Part shown: positions 1-9,655 of the stretch, piece by piece | How the letters are laid out: the number at the start of each line of letters is the position of its first letter | Position numbering within the stretch: position 1 is the stretch's first letter | NCBI GenBank assembly: GCA_018269005.1 | Contig: JAFDVK010000020.1 | Span: 1-47,847, forward strand | Length of the DNA: 47,847 bases | Reading direction: 5' to 3' | Origin: Acidobacteriota bacterium | GTDB taxonomy: Bacteria > Acidobacteriota > Blastocatellia > Pyrinomonadales > Pyrinomonadaceae | The notes under the pieces: model-generated | Seen by the model: the letters and a program-made list of their open reading frames with translations, nothing else | Database searches by the model: none | What the model was told of the DNA's origin: nothing | Program-made: the position numbers and the translations under genes

Positions 1-1337
1 CGCCAGTTGTGATATGTGGCGGCGATCTGTTCGATGTCTTCTACGGAAAGGTCACGGTTTCGGCGGTTTACGAGAAAGCCGTGATTGCGAGCGTCGATGA
101 AAAGTATTTCGCCCTTGCGGTGCTGTTTTCCCCGTCGCAGGAACCAGAGACACGCGGGGATCTGCGTATTTAGGAACAGCTTGGCCGGAAGGTTTACTAT
201 GCAATCGACAAGATCGGCCTCGATCAGGCTTTTACGAATCTCGCCCTCGTTGTTGGTCTTTGACGTAAGCGAACCTTTCGCCAAGACGAATCCAGCCACG
301 CCCTGCGGCGCAAGGTGAAAAAGGAAGTGCTGAATCCAGCCGTAGTTGGCGTTGTTCACCGGCGGCGGCAGATTCTTGCCCGTCACCTTCCAACGGGCAT
401 CTTCTCGCAAAAGCTCACCTGACCAGTCGCTATCGTTAAACGGCGGATTGGCGATAACAAAGTCGGCCTTGAGGTCCTTGTGTGCGTCGTTGAGGAACGA
501 TCCCTCGTTATTCCAGCGCACGTTCGTTGAGTCGATCCCGCGAATCGCAAGGTTCATCTTCGCCAGCCGCCAAGTGGTCTGGTTGCTCTCCTGCCCGTAA
601 ATGGAAATACGGTCTTTGGGATCGATCGCAAGCTTTTTGCCGTTACCGTTTTTGTAATGATCGCTGTGTGCCGCGATAAACTTTTCCGACTGGATAAACA
701 TCCCGCCTGAGCCACAGCAGGGATCGAACACGCGGCCTTCGTATGGTTCGAGCATCGCGACAAGCAAACGAACGACGCTTCCCGGCGTGTAGAACTGTCC
801 GCCTTTCTTTCCTTCGGCTAAGGCGAACTCTCCGAGGAAGTATTCATATACTCGGCCAAGAACGTCTTTTGCCTGAGCTTCCTTAGTGCCAAGTGCCGCA
901 CCGGAGATCAGGTCGATCAGTCCGCCCAAACTCGCCTTGTCCAAACGCTCTTGTGCGAACGCCTTAGGTAGAACTCCACGAAGTGACGGATTGTCCTTCT
1001 CGATTGCCTCCATCGCGTCGTCAACGTCCTTGCCGACCGTCGGCAACTTCGCCCGCGATTGGATGTAAGACCATCGCGCCGTCGCAGGAACATAAAAGAC
1101 CTTCTCCGCGATGTACTCGTTCTTGTCTTCGGGATCGGCTCCGGCAAGCTCACCTTCGCCCTTTTTAAGCCGGTCGTGAAGTTCTTCGAAAGCGTCGGAA
1201 ATGTACTTCAGGAAAATCAGCCCGAGAACGACATGCTTGTACTCTGCAGCGTCAATATTCTTTCTCAGCTTGTCTGCGGCCTTCCAAAGTTTTCTTTCTA
1301 AGGGTTCGTGGGTATTGGACTTTTTCGCTCTTGCCAT
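1..1337 (-). CDS. hsdM: Type I restriction-modification DNA methyltransferase subunit (HsdM), 5' part only
   Basis: N6-adenine methyltransferase subunit of a type I restriction system; with a specificity subunit it methylates host DNA. I translated the minus strand from the ATG at 1337; the frame stays open for 445 codons and leaves the window at base 1, so no stop is seen. Visible family features: an N-terminal helical region beginning with [17 protein letters not shown] and [16 protein letters not shown], the GGQFYTP segment before the catalytic domain, the SAM-binding motif [10 protein letters not shown] and the catalytic motif NPPFND. A promoter-like pair lies just upstream. hsdS and hsdR would be expected beyond the left edge. 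Being cut by the edge, it is easily missed when only closed ORFs are considered. Confidence 0.93.
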   Translation of the reverse strand, partial: MARAKKSNTHEPLERKLWKAADKLRKNIDAAEYKHVVLGLIFLKYISDAFEELHDRLKKGEGELAGADPEDKNEYIAEKVFYVPATARWSYIQSRAKLPTVGKDVDDAMEAIEKDNPSLRGVLPKAFAQERLDKASLGGLIDLISGAALGTKEAQAKDVLGRVYEYFLGEFALAEGKKGGQFYTPGSVVRLLVAMLEPYEGRVFDPCCGSGGMFIQSEKFIAAHSDHYKNGNGKKLAIDPKDRISIYGQESNQTTWRLAKMNLAIRGIDSTNVRWNNEGSFLNDAHKDLKADFVIANPPFNDSDWSGELLREDARWKVTGKNLPPPVNNANYGWIQHFLFHLAPQGVAGFVLAKGSLTSKTNNEGEIRKSLIEADLVDCIVNLPAKLFLNTQIPACLWFLRRGKQHRKGEILFIDARNHGFLVNRRNRDLSVEDIEQIAATYHNW

Positions 1338-1351
1338 TGTTTATCTATCCA

Positions 1352-1379
1352 AGTATAAACGAAGGCCAAATACCACCAA
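1352..1379 (-). promoter_or_regulatory. Candidate sigma70-type promoter for hsdM
   Basis: Reading the minus strand, TTGGTG (1379-1374) and TATACT (1357-1352) are separated by 16 nt and lie 14 nt upstream of the hsdM ATG at 1337. No strong Shine-Dalgarno sequence is present between them and the ATG. This is a consensus match only. Confidence 0.4.
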
Positions 1380-1382
1380 AGC

Positions 1383-1985
1383 TCAAGTACCGCGATCGTG
1401 GCTGAATGCGAGGTGCGGGTCGACGGCGGTGAAGCGGCCATAGGTGTTGGCGTACATACGGGCTTGGGCGAAGTCGAGGTCGGTTTCGGTGTCGCGTTCG
1501 TAGCCGGTGAATTGTTTTCTTACAGAATCGGCAGAATAATTTAATCCGGCTGTTCGCTGTGCAGTAAGGATTTCTTCGCCGAATGGGTGATAATCATGTC
1601 TAGCTATGACTGCACCGTTTTGATCCGTATTGATTCTTGGGCTTCCGAGATGGTCGGATGTAAGATAGGCGACTTTTGCGTCTTGTGGTGCGGCGACGAT
1701 AGTTGAATATTCGCCGATAAGTTTTCCACCCGCGTCATAGACAAAGATCGTGGTTTCGCCAGTTCCGGGGACGTATTTCTTTACGCGTTTACCGTCTCCA
1801 TCGTAAGAATATTGGCCGAGGATTCCGCTGCTGTTAGATGCTGAGATCATCTTGTTCTCAGCGTCGTAAACGTAGGTTTGGCCGCCTGCGTCTGCCGTGG
1901 TATTGCCGCTCGCATCAAAAGTATAACCCTCGCTCGAATTCAGCCGATTATTTGCCCGATAAATCGACGAATTGAATACTTTGCG
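1383..1985 (-). pseudogene. Orphan Rhs core fragment (displaced C-terminal part of an Rhs gene)
   Basis: About 200 codons homologous to the end of the core of the large Rhs gene upstream. They carry YD-repeat text (GYTFDASGN, YSYDGDGKRVKKYVPGTGETT), the HLGSPR motif, RHDYHPFGEE and FAQARMYANTYGRFTAVDP. The frame then reads ten unrelated residues to a stop at 1383, so there is no toxin tip and no NLYxYxxNxPxxxxDPxG end. It has no start of its own: the open frame upstream of about 1985 overlaps the small secreted-protein gene in another frame. A 133-bp part (1466-1598) is nearly identical to 3347-3479. It is probably a recombination remnant or silent cassette, truncated next to hsdM. Confidence 0.8.
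1466..1598. repeat. Near-identical direct repeat shared with 3347-3479 (Rhs core)
   Basis: By eye 1466-1598 aligns with 3347-3479 at a constant offset of 1881 bp with only about four mismatches, at 1550, 1568-1569 and 1590. It encodes the conserved end of the Rhs core (RHDYHPFGEE to LDFAQARMY). Flanking core sequence is similar but clearly more divergent, so this stretch has been recently exchanged or conserved. It would support recombination replacing the toxin tip. Confidence 0.9.
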
Positions 1986-1989
1986 ATCG

Positions 1990-2490
1990 TCAGCACGGAT
2001 GATAATCGGGATTAATGATAAAGAATGAGTTGAACAACCAGGCTTCTGTGCCAAAGCGTTCCGCGAGCAATGTTCCGGCGTATTTGCGCACGAGGCCTTT
2101 TTCAGTAACTGAGATGCAGCCTAATACTGTCACTTTTTCATGTAAGGCATTCGTACGCCAGACTATGTAGGAACTCGGCTCAAATTCGACGAACGAACGC
2201 GTGGACTTCTGATTCTTCGACTCGCCGACCATCTCCGTTACAAATTCGTCTTCAGATTGCCCATCGATCAACGCCGTTGAAAGCATCTTATAAACTCCGC
2301 TCCAATTCCCTGTTCGATGAAAATCTTCATAGGTTGACATCGCGCACTCGAGTTGCTTTCTTGCTGGATCAGAAAGCCTATTGCTCAAGAAATCCAACGG
2401 CTTCTGTGCGATAGCATTCGTGAAGCCAAGAACAATGAAAAGTGACGCCGCACACACGACGACGAATCTATTTACACAACCCCTTACCAT
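1990..2490 (-). CDS. Small secreted protein, candidate immunity protein for the Rhs toxin
   Basis: 166 residues starting with a clear signal peptide (MVRGCVNRF, then a hydrophobic run, cleavage near NAIA|Q). The remainder is a compact roughly 135-residue domain (about 30-166) that I do not recognise; its order of helices and strands would fit a small alpha+beta, possibly NTF2-like, fold, but that is a guess. The ATG at 2490 overlaps the last codons of the Rhs toxin gene (stop at 2484) by 7 bp, so translation is probably coupled. Position immediately after a toxin tip is where Rhs immunity genes are normally found. A periplasmic location would fit protection against a toxin arriving from outside. 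The immunity role is inference from position only. Confidence 0.6.
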   Translation of the reverse strand: MVRGCVNRFVVVCAASLFIVLGFTNAIAQKPLDFLSNRLSDPARKQLECAMSTYEDFHRTGNWSGVYKMLSTALIDGQSEDEFVTEMVGESKNQKSTRSFVEFEPSSYIVWRTNALHEKVTVLGCISVTEKGLVRKYAGTLLAERFGTEAWLFNSFFIINPDYHPC

Positions 2491-5400
2491 TTGCAGCCAC
2501 CTCCGAAGCAGCCAAAAGCTCGGCGTCCGTTCGAGTCTCCATCTGAAGGTCTGATCGACGTACCTGCCTTAATAGTCCCGTTACCAAACCCACCCTTTGT
2601 AACTTTTGTCATATCTTTGTACTCATCCGTGGTTCGAGCCAGAACTTTCTCTGCCTTCTTGTCATTTACTCCCGCTAGCTGCGTCAGTAGAGGCTCCTCA
2701 GATGAGAGCCGCGGAAATCTAACTGACATATCAAAACCATTCGCTGCGGTGATCATTGCTCGAAAGGCCTTTACTTCATCACCGATGTCGTAGCCGATTT
2801 TGCGCGCCTTGTACTTTGTCCCACCAACCGTCACGTCACCCTCCTTGTCAGGTTCGAGAACAAAACCCCATTCGCCATCGTTAAATTGGCGGGCATGTTC
2901 CAATTCGTGAGCGAAGATCGAGTTCTGTGAGAAGTCCTGGTTCGTACCGCCGGAAAGGACAACGTTGATATTGATACTGGCGCCGTTTGATGCGATGTCC
3001 ACGCTTCCAGACACGCTGTCCCCTAAAGGCGTGGTAGAAGTAACCGACAGGTTATACACTACGTTCGACTCTTCTAGGGTTTTGATTGTAGCTCGCAGTT
3101 CAGCAAAGCCTTTCTTGCCCGCCAAATACCCGTCCTCTACCCATTTCTTGTAGTCATCCCATTTCTTTTGCGAGTCAGGGTCTGAAGGTATTACTTTCTC
3201 ACCACTTGGGTCAATAAAAAATAGTGGCCGGTTCGCCGAATAAATGTAGAGGTTGATCGTTTGGGGATTGAGTGGCCGATCCTCTGTCATCGCGATCGGA
3301 TCGACCGTTGTGAATCTTCCCAATTTATTCGAGTACATTCTTGCCTGGGCGAAGTCGAGGTCGGTTTCGGTGTCGCGTTCGTAGCCGGTGAATTGTTTTC
3401 TTACAGAATCGGCAGAATAATTTAATCCGGTTGTTCGCTGTGCAGTAAAAATTTCTTCGCCGAATGGGTGGTAATCATGCCTTGAAATGACTTGTCCGAG
3501 GGCGTCGGTCGTGATCCGAGGGCTGCCAAGATGATCTGCTGTCAGGTAACTCACCTTCGCGTCTTGCACGGGAACAACATTGGTCGAATATTCTGCCACC
3601 AGCTTACCAGATGCGTCGTACACAAAAACGGTTGTTTCGCCTGTGCTTGGAACGTACTTCTTGACCCTTTTTCCATCGCCGTCGAAATAGTACTGACCAA
3701 TAGTTGAACTGCCCGAGTTTCTGACCTCGATCTGTTTATTCTCACCGTCGTAAGTGAAAGTGCGGCCTTCGGCATCGGTGATGACATTTCCGGCAGCATC
3801 ATACGTGTAGCCTTGTCCCGACGTGAAGCGATTGTTCGCGGCATCAACCGAAGGGTCGGTAACGTTGGGATTTGCAAACGACGCGGGCTGCGTTGTGTTT
3901 GCTCGATCAAAGTTTCGGTTTCCGTATCTGTCGAATACGAAGGTTTGCTTCCAATTCGTCGTTGTTCCGGTCTTTTCTTCGGCCATCTTCAATCGGTTGA
4001 GCGAATCGTAGGTGTAAGTCTGGTCGAAAACCATATCCGTCTGCCCGCTACGTGCGACCGTAATTTTCTGACTTAGAACGTTTCCGTTGTTGTCGGCATT
4101 TCCGGTCGTGTTGTAAGTGTAATCTAGTTTCAGCTTGTCAGTGGCGTTTTGGACGGTTCCAAGCGCGATCTGTGTCGGTTGTAAGCGGCTGTTGAATGTC
4201 GTACTTTCCCACCTGCCGTTGCCAAGCTGCATCGAAGTTACTGCACCCGAAGCGTTGTATGTGAAGCTCTTCGCATAGCTGAAATAGCCTTGCGGATCGC
4301 TGCACGTCGCCGTCACGCCATTCACCACCCCGCAGCGTGCACTCTGCACCATCGAGAGATCACCGTTATCGTCAAGAACGTTCTTGACCTTGCGGCCGCT
4401 TGGATACGTCTCTTCGATCAGCGCCCCGCTCAGGTTGTAAGTATAGCTCGTCGAATACCCCGCCGCATCGCCGCCTTCGGTTGTCTGCTTCGCCGCCAAC
4501 ACTCTCCCTAAGATGTCAAAACTCGTGTATTCCGTTGTCGAAACCGCGGAAGAAACTTTCGTCAACCGCCCCTTCGCATTCGGCAGATTGTCGTAAAGGT
4601 AAGACACGTTTGGAGTCGTGTAGCCGGTTTCGCCCGTGTAAGCCCTTGTCAGGACGCGGTTTAGGGCGTCGTATGTGTAGGCGGTCGTGATCGTCCGAGC
4701 ATCAACCTTACTCGTCAAATTTCCGTTGGCGTCGTAAACATAATTGATCGTGCCGGATTCCGGATTCTGTGCCGAGACGAGCCTCGAAAGGGAATTGTAC
4801 GCGAATGTGCGCGTCTGCACACCCTGATTCACCGTCGTTAGATTGTTGAGCGTGTCGTATGTGTAATACGTCGCCTGCGTCGGACTCGAAGCATCGCCAA
4901 GTTGCCCGGCACCGTTCGGCTCGTCAACCCTTATCAGCTGCCCCAACGCATTCGTCACCGAACGCCGCACCTTCCCCGCCTGATCCGTCACCGTCACGGT
5001 GTCTGAATCAGTTACGGTACTTACGATTCCTGTTGAAGACGTGTTGCTACCCCACGGGGCGGGCAATGCTGATCCTGAGAATGTCTCAACCTGCGACTGA
5101 TGGCCCGCAGCCCAACCTTTTGAACGAGTCCAGCCCATAGTTGGTTCGCCAGAGGCTCCGGTGGAAACGGACGCCCGATAAGGATTGCTCTTAAGCTGAT
5201 AGGTGTACCCCGAGACGGTCTCATACCTTGTCTGCACCTTTATGCCGTCGGTTTCGTTCGTCGCGGATTGCGAGGGGTCTTCGAGTGTCTTGCTCAGCCG
5301 AACCCGCCCAAGCTGGTCGAAAAACTGCGTGGCCTGCTTCTTACCGTCTCCCTTCGCCTCAAGGTCGCTCTTTACCACAACAAAACGCTCCGCGTCATGA

Positions 5401-7703
5401 TACTCGGTCGTAGTCCAAGCTTCGAGTGAAGTCCCCAACGCAGAGATCGCCTTCACCGGTCGGCCAAGGTTATCATATTCGGTCGCATTTGTGATGTTGT
5501 TGTCAACATCGGTTGCAGAGGTCACAAGTCCGGTGTAGAAATCGTAAACCGCCGATGAAGTTCGGGCTACGCCGGTGCCGTACGCGGTGATCGTTTGGGT
5601 CGGGTAAAGATCGGTAACGTTGCCGCTCGGGCCCGCGATATTCCCATAGGTGATCTGTGTCACAATGCCGTTCGCATCCGATGTCGAGACCGGCATGCCG
5701 TAGCCGTTGTAGCTTGCCGATGTCGTGATCGAGTTTGTCGACGTCAAAGGATTGCTGTAGCTTCGACTTGTCCCGCCCTTAAAGGAATCCCAGCTCTTTG
5801 TCCCGGTCACATTGCCCGCTACAGTGTTGCTCGAAGCGTAGTCTGTGTAGTCGTAGGTCATCTCAACACGCGACTTCGGCGTCGAAGATGCATCCTGGAT
5901 CTCCACGGATTTGACGAGGTTCAAAAGCCGTGGGCTTGTCGCCGCGTGATAGCTGTCCGCGTCGGTGTAGTTTGTACTCGATGCTTCGGGAGTTGCGTTA
6001 TAGTATTCGGTCTTTGTGATGCGTTTTATTGATCCGGCAATCCCGGCTGGAAGGCCATCCGCAAATCCGTCGCTATTTCGCGGAATCGAAGAATAGGCAA
6101 CAAAGTCATATTCCTTAGCTTCCGTGACGTTCCCGTTCTTGTCTCTTGTGTACTCCGTGATTGCAGTCTTCTGAGGGGTGCCGGATGAGTCGGCAACCGT
6201 CTTATATTCGTACTTGAGGTAACGATTCGCCGCACCGATTGGTGTGATTCCGGAAACACGCCAGCCCGGAGAATTCGTAGCATAGTATCTTTCAGTCATC
6301 CCGCCATCAGAAGAGACTGTTTTAACGTTTTCTGGCGAAAGAGCCATCCCGAACTCCGTCAACGGCCGACTGTAATACTCCGTTACGGTCGCTCCATCAG
6401 GGCTTGTAACCGATGACCAAAACGGAAGGGATCCGGTATGATGACCCGCATAAGTCCACGTCTCAGACGTATTCGAGCTAGAGCCATCGTATTCGAGCGA
6501 ATAGGTAAGCTGCTTTTGACTCACGCGATTGGCCATGACCTCTTCTGCGCCAATACCATTTGTCCCGTCTTCTGTATATTCGTACGCTGCCGTCGCCCCC
6601 GAAGGTAGGCGCACAGAGTCGACCTCTCCCCATCCATTGTCGGTGGCGGAAGTATTGTCTGCGTTGTAAGTAAACTCGTAGTAGGGATCGTAGGTTGACG
6701 CACTCGGAAGATGGATCGTATCAACCACGCGGAGCGTTTCGTCAAGAGTGGACAAAGTCCAGAACACCTTTTGATAAGTATGGTTTACTTGAATATTTTT
6801 CCAGCGAATCGTAGTCTGCAGAGTAGCCCCATTGAATCCAATCGAGTGTACCGTGTCCTGGTCGACCCCGCCTGTACCGGTACCATATTCAAGAACTGAA
6901 CTTCTTCCGAAAACATCTGCCAACCGAACGGTCCTGTGATTTGAGAATTCCGTATCTGCTATCTTTTCAATGATATCCACAAAGTTGTTATTTCGATCAT
7001 AGATACGCTGCTCGATACCGCTCGCCGGATGGTTCTCAACCCGCGAGCCGTCGGGAAAGAAAGCGATCCAGTGATCATTCGACGTATCGGAATCGCCGTC
7101 GGTATAAAATTCAACTTTTACAAAGGTACTGTCTACACTGAACGACCTAATGGTTTGGCCGCCGGGCGGAGCCGTATGCGAGTTGCAGTTGACTCCTGTT
7201 GCGGAAATGGTGGATGCTCCCTGAACGTCAATCTCAGCGTCAGCAACGTAGATCGGATGCCGAGTGCCATCGGGTGTCAAGAATACGTTTCTGCACAAAC
7301 CTAAGGGAGGATTTGTCTGTGAATCTGCAACGATTGGGTCCCAAGTGAGAGAATATTTGTATCCGTACCGCCAATTGCCTTCCGGACTTGGGTGGAGCGC
7401 AGTAGAGTCGTAGCCACCGTAAGGAGCCTCATCAACATGTACTAAGTCGCCGTTCCAGATCTTGCTGTTATAGAAAAGCGAAATTCCAGCGGTTGCCCCA
7501 CCACGTCCCGCCGGCACACCACCCAAGGGTACTTGAAACATCAAGTTGCCCGATTGGAGTGCGATGGTCTCAATGTCGGACAAAAGATACGTCTTATTCG
7601 ACTTGATACCTTGATCAGGGATTACTGCCGTTTGGGAAAAAACACTTCCGACCAAAAGAAGAGAAAGAACAAGTATAACAATCGGGATAAGTCGTCTATA
7701 CAT
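2484..7703 (-). CDS. Rhs-repeat polymorphic toxin with C-terminal HExxH metallopeptidase-like tip
   Basis: 1739 residues from the ATG at 7703, chosen because AGGAG lies 7 nt upstream and it begins directly with a signal peptide (MYRRLIPIVILVLSLLLVG...FSQ); an open frame reaches 7763 but without support. After about 500 residues of N-terminal domain come many YD/Rhs repeats (for example YTYDALNRVLTRAYTGETGY). The core ends in DHLGSPR, HDYHPFGEE, FAQARMYSNKLGRFTTVDP and LYIYSANRPLFFIDPSG (about residue 1498). The remaining roughly 240 residues are the variable tip, with HELEH at 1599-1603 (bases 2895-2909) and DEVKAF with Glu 1643, a spacing typical of gluzincin-type zinc peptidases. Rhs cores generally form a shell that encloses the tip. 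The target of this tip is unknown. An FG-GAP gene precedes it by 56 bp; the candidate immunity gene overlaps its end. Confidence 0.9.
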   Translation of the reverse strand: MYRRLIPIVILVLSLLLVGSVFSQTAVIPDQGIKSNKTYLLSDIETIALQSGNLMFQVPLGGVPAGRGGATAGISLFYNSKIWNGDLVHVDEAPYGGYDSTALHPSPEGNWRYGYKYSLTWDPIVADSQTNPPLGLCRNVFLTPDGTRHPIYVADAEIDVQGASTISATGVNCNSHTAPPGGQTIRSFSVDSTFVKVEFYTDGDSDTSNDHWIAFFPDGSRVENHPASGIEQRIYDRNNNFVDIIEKIADTEFSNHRTVRLADVFGRSSVLEYGTGTGGVDQDTVHSIGFNGATLQTTIRWKNIQVNHTYQKVFWTLSTLDETLRVVDTIHLPSASTYDPYYEFTYNADNTSATDNGWGEVDSVRLPSGATAAYEYTEDGTNGIGAEEVMANRVSQKQLTYSLEYDGSSSNTSETWTYAGHHTGSLPFWSSVTSPDGATVTEYYSRPLTEFGMALSPENVKTVSSDGGMTERYYATNSPGWRVSGITPIGAANRYLKYEYKTVADSSGTPQKTAITEYTRDKNGNVTEAKEYDFVAYSSIPRNSDGFADGLPAGIAGSIKRITKTEYYNATPEASSTNYTDADSYHAATSPRLLNLVKSVEIQDASSTPKSRVEMTYDYTDYASSNTVAGNVTGTKSWDSFKGGTSRSYSNPLTSTNSITTSASYNGYGMPVSTSDANGIVTQITYGNIAGPSGNVTDLYPTQTITAYGTGVARTSSAVYDFYTGLVTSATDVDNNITNATEYDNLGRPVKAISALGTSLEAWTTTEYHDAERFVVVKSDLEAKGDGKKQATQFFDQLGRVRLSKTLEDPSQSATNETDGIKVQTRYETVSGYTYQLKSNPYRASVSTGASGEPTMGWTRSKGWAAGHQSQVETFSGSALPAPWGSNTSSTGIVSTVTDSDTVTVTDQAGKVRRSVTNALGQLIRVDEPNGAGQLGDASSPTQATYYTYDTLNNLTTVNQGVQTRTFAYNSLSRLVSAQNPESGTINYVYDANGNLTSKVDARTITTAYTYDALNRVLTRAYTGETGYTTPNVSYLYDNLPNAKGRLTKVSSAVSTTEYTSFDILGRVLAAKQTTEGGDAAGYSTSYTYNLSGALIEETYPSGRKVKNVLDDNGDLSMVQSARCGVVNGVTATCSDPQGYFSYAKSFTYNASGAVTSMQLGNGRWESTTFNSRLQPTQIALGTVQNATDKLKLDYTYNTTGNADNNGNVLSQKITVARSGQTDMVFDQTYTYDSLNRLKMAEEKTGTTTNWKQTFVFDRYGNRNFDRANTTQPASFANPNVTDPSVDAANNRFTSGQGYTYDAAGNVITDAEGRTFTYDGENKQIEVRNSGSSTIGQYYFDGDGKRVKKYVPSTGETTVFVYDASGKLVAEYSTNVVPVQDAKVSYLTADHLGSPRITTDALGQVISRHDYHPFGEEIFTAQRTTGLNYSADSVRKQFTGYERDTETDLDFAQARMYSNKLGRFTTVDPIAMTEDRPLNPQTINLYIYSANRPLFFIDPSGEKVIPSDPDSQKKWDDYKKWVEDGYLAGKKGFAELRATIKTLEESNVVYNLSVTSTTPLGDSVSGSVDIASNGASININVVLSGGTNQDFSQNSIFAHELEHARQFNDGEWGFVLEPDKEGDVTVGGTKYKARKIGYDIGDEVKAFRAMITAANGFDMSVRFPRLSSEEPLLTQLAGVNDKKAEKVLARTTDEYKDMTKVTKGGFGNGTIKAGTSIRPSDGDSNGRRAFGCFGGGCKW

Positions 7704-7759
7704 CGATTCACTCCTAACGCTTAACGGAATTAAGGATCTTCGTTTGTTAAAGGTCATAA

Positions 7760-8896
7760 TCACCGTCTCCAGTTTGCGGGGACGGGCTTATCGCCTGAGG
7801 TGCCCCATTGGACGGTGCGGGTTGTGGCGTTCGCGGATTGGCGTATGTACCAGGTGCCGTTTGAATTACGCCAGACGGCAATGTCGCAGATGCCGTCGCC
7901 GTCGTAGTCGTTCTGAACGGGCCTGTCGCTTGCCTGATCGCCGGAAGGTGTAGTTGCGGCGACAGATGAAAGCGAGCCGTTCGCGATGAGCCAGGAGGCA
8001 CCGCTGCGGATCGCGTAATTCGCCTTTCCGTCACCGTCGTAGTCACCCGAAACCGGAACGTCTCCCGAGGCGTATGTGTAGCCCGCGAGAGCCATATTCA
8101 TCGACTGCGTTGTGTTATCGGAACCGCGAGCCGTGTAGAAGGTCGAGTTGCTGAGGCGCCAAACCGTCGGATCCGCCTTGCCGTCGCCGTCGAAGTCGGC
8201 AGGAGCAGGCTCATCACCGGACGTGCCATAAGCAAGGTAGACCGTCTGCGAATCGGAACTTTGCAATATGTACCAGGTGTTGTTCGAAAAACGATAGACC
8301 GCCCAATCCGTCCTTCCATCACCGTCGTAGTCGGCCGGAACCGCCTTGTCCGTCGGCAACCCAAAGCTGCCGCCGGTCGAGGCTCCGCTGCTCGAATTGA
8401 TCACGTACCAATCGAGGGAGCTCGCTCCCGGCCTTACGACCGCGAAATCCGTCTTACCGTCGCCGTCGTAATCGCCCGCAACCGGAATGTCGCCTTGCAT
8501 TCCCCAACCTTGTACGACTTGTGGGGAGCCATTTCCGGCCATGATCCACCACACACCGGAAGACGGCCTCCAGACGGCGAGATCCGTGGGCGGAGCGGCA
8601 TTGGCATTCGCGTCCTCGACCGCAAGGAGCCGCGAACCCGCGTAAATGTATTCTTTCGCAAGCTGCGGTGTCGGCGCCGGAAGCGGTGCCGCAAACGGGT
8701 TCCAGGTGCTGCCCGCATTCTTTGGCAGTTCCTTGCCGAACCACCCGAACTTCTTGCCCGTTAGGCCGTCCGTGTGAGGCAAGAGTCCGTTGCGGCCCAT
8801 CGCACCGAGCGTGACTAGCACGACCACGGCCGCGATCGAGCCGCCAATGAGAATGCGTTTCCGCAAACCTGTTCCAGGAAGAGATGAAGTAGACAT
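7760..8896 (-). CDS. Membrane-anchored FG-GAP/VCBS repeat protein
   Basis: 378 residues. A short cytoplasmic basic start (GLRKR) is followed by one membrane segment (about residues 14-33), then a Pro/Ala-rich linker and at least five repeats of about 45 residues of the type VP-x-DYDGDG-xx-D-xAVxR...WY. The DYDGDG/DFDGDG loops at five places are classical calcium-binding FG-GAP loops, and the whole should form a small beta-propeller outside the cytoplasmic membrane. GGGGA lies 9 nt before the ATG at 8896. It ends 56 bp before the Rhs toxin gene on the same strand, so they are probably co-transcribed. FG-GAP propellers are part of the TcB/SpvB shell that works with Rhs-type TcC proteins, which hints at cooperation with the Rhs protein; that link is inference. 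Confidence 0.85.
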   Translation of the reverse strand: MSTSSLPGTGLRKRILIGGSIAAVVVLVTLGAMGRNGLLPHTDGLTGKKFGWFGKELPKNAGSTWNPFAAPLPAPTPQLAKEYIYAGSRLLAVEDANANAAPPTDLAVWRPSSGVWWIMAGNGSPQVVQGWGMQGDIPVAGDYDGDGKTDFAVVRPGASSLDWYVINSSSGASTGGSFGLPTDKAVPADYDGDGRTDWAVYRFSNNTWYILQSSDSQTVYLAYGTSGDEPAPADFDGDGKADPTVWRLSNSTFYTARGSDNTTQSMNMALAGYTYASGDVPVSGDYDGDGKANYAIRSGASWLIANGSLSSVAATTPSGDQASDRPVQNDYDGDGICDIAVWRNSNGTWYIRQSANATTRTVQWGTSGDKPVPANWRR

Positions 8897-9569
8897 ACAC
8901 TAAGTCCCCGCGAGTTAAGACAAAAGACGATGCGTCTAAGTTAAATTTGATCCAAAAAACCAAACAGGGTAAGCCTTGATATGCTGAGGTGCCCTTGTAC
9001 CTGTTCTTGTTCCCGACTGCCCAACGCAGTCGCATGAAGTATGAGTTGCCAACTACACTACTCCCATCCGTCACCCGTTGTCAACTACGTCTCAAGACAT
9101 GACGTCTTCAACGTACGTTCCAGCATCTGGGCAATGTTCAATTTCCGTTCGCTAAAGGGCCGCATCTGGCGTACTCGTTTCTTGTTTCCGCTTGCCTTGT
9201 CTTACTGGCTCGATCTATTAGATTTAAAGAAAACTTCCTGTCAATCAATGTGTGAACCTTGTGTCGATTGTGTCTTAACTTTGTGTCACATTTTGTGTCG
9301 CGCACAGGTACAATTTCTTGCAACCAAATGGTCGGCCTCGGCCGGTCTCGCTCTCTCGAAGGCTCTTGCTTCGCCTACGTTTTAAACGGCGACACCCATC
9401 GCTTGACACTCAGTCACCGCAAATTTGGCGGGTTGATGTGGCCTGAGCACCTGACTAGGATCGGTCATCGAAAGGCGATGAGTCCGTATAGAATGGTCTA
9501 AAGGGCGTTTATTTGGGCGTTTTAGGTTCTAGGAGAATCCAGTAAACTATCGTTTGGGCCGGTGTTTAT
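8897..9569. other. Gene-poor stretch between island and tRNA-Val
   Basis: No convincing gene on either strand; the open frames here (up to 114 codons) have no recognisable motif or Shine-Dalgarno sequence. A run at about 9254-9303 repeats the hexamer TGTGTC four times at irregular spacing, and GGGCGTTT occurs twice at about 9507-9526. The stretch lies directly at the 3' end of tRNA-Val and could be decayed integration-site DNA; I see no integrase remnant. Confidence 0.6.
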
Positions 9570-9644
<75 letters not shown>

Positions 9645-9655
9645 ACGTGATGTCG

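Noticed and set aside
9138..9323. Minus-strand frame near tRNA-Val considered as an integrase remnant
   Set aside because: No recombinase motif (no R..HxxR..Y pattern) is present in the translated text.
9041..9385. 114-codon plus-strand frame in the gene-poor stretch
   Set aside because: No Shine-Dalgarno sequence, no domain, and part of it comes from TGTGTC repeats.
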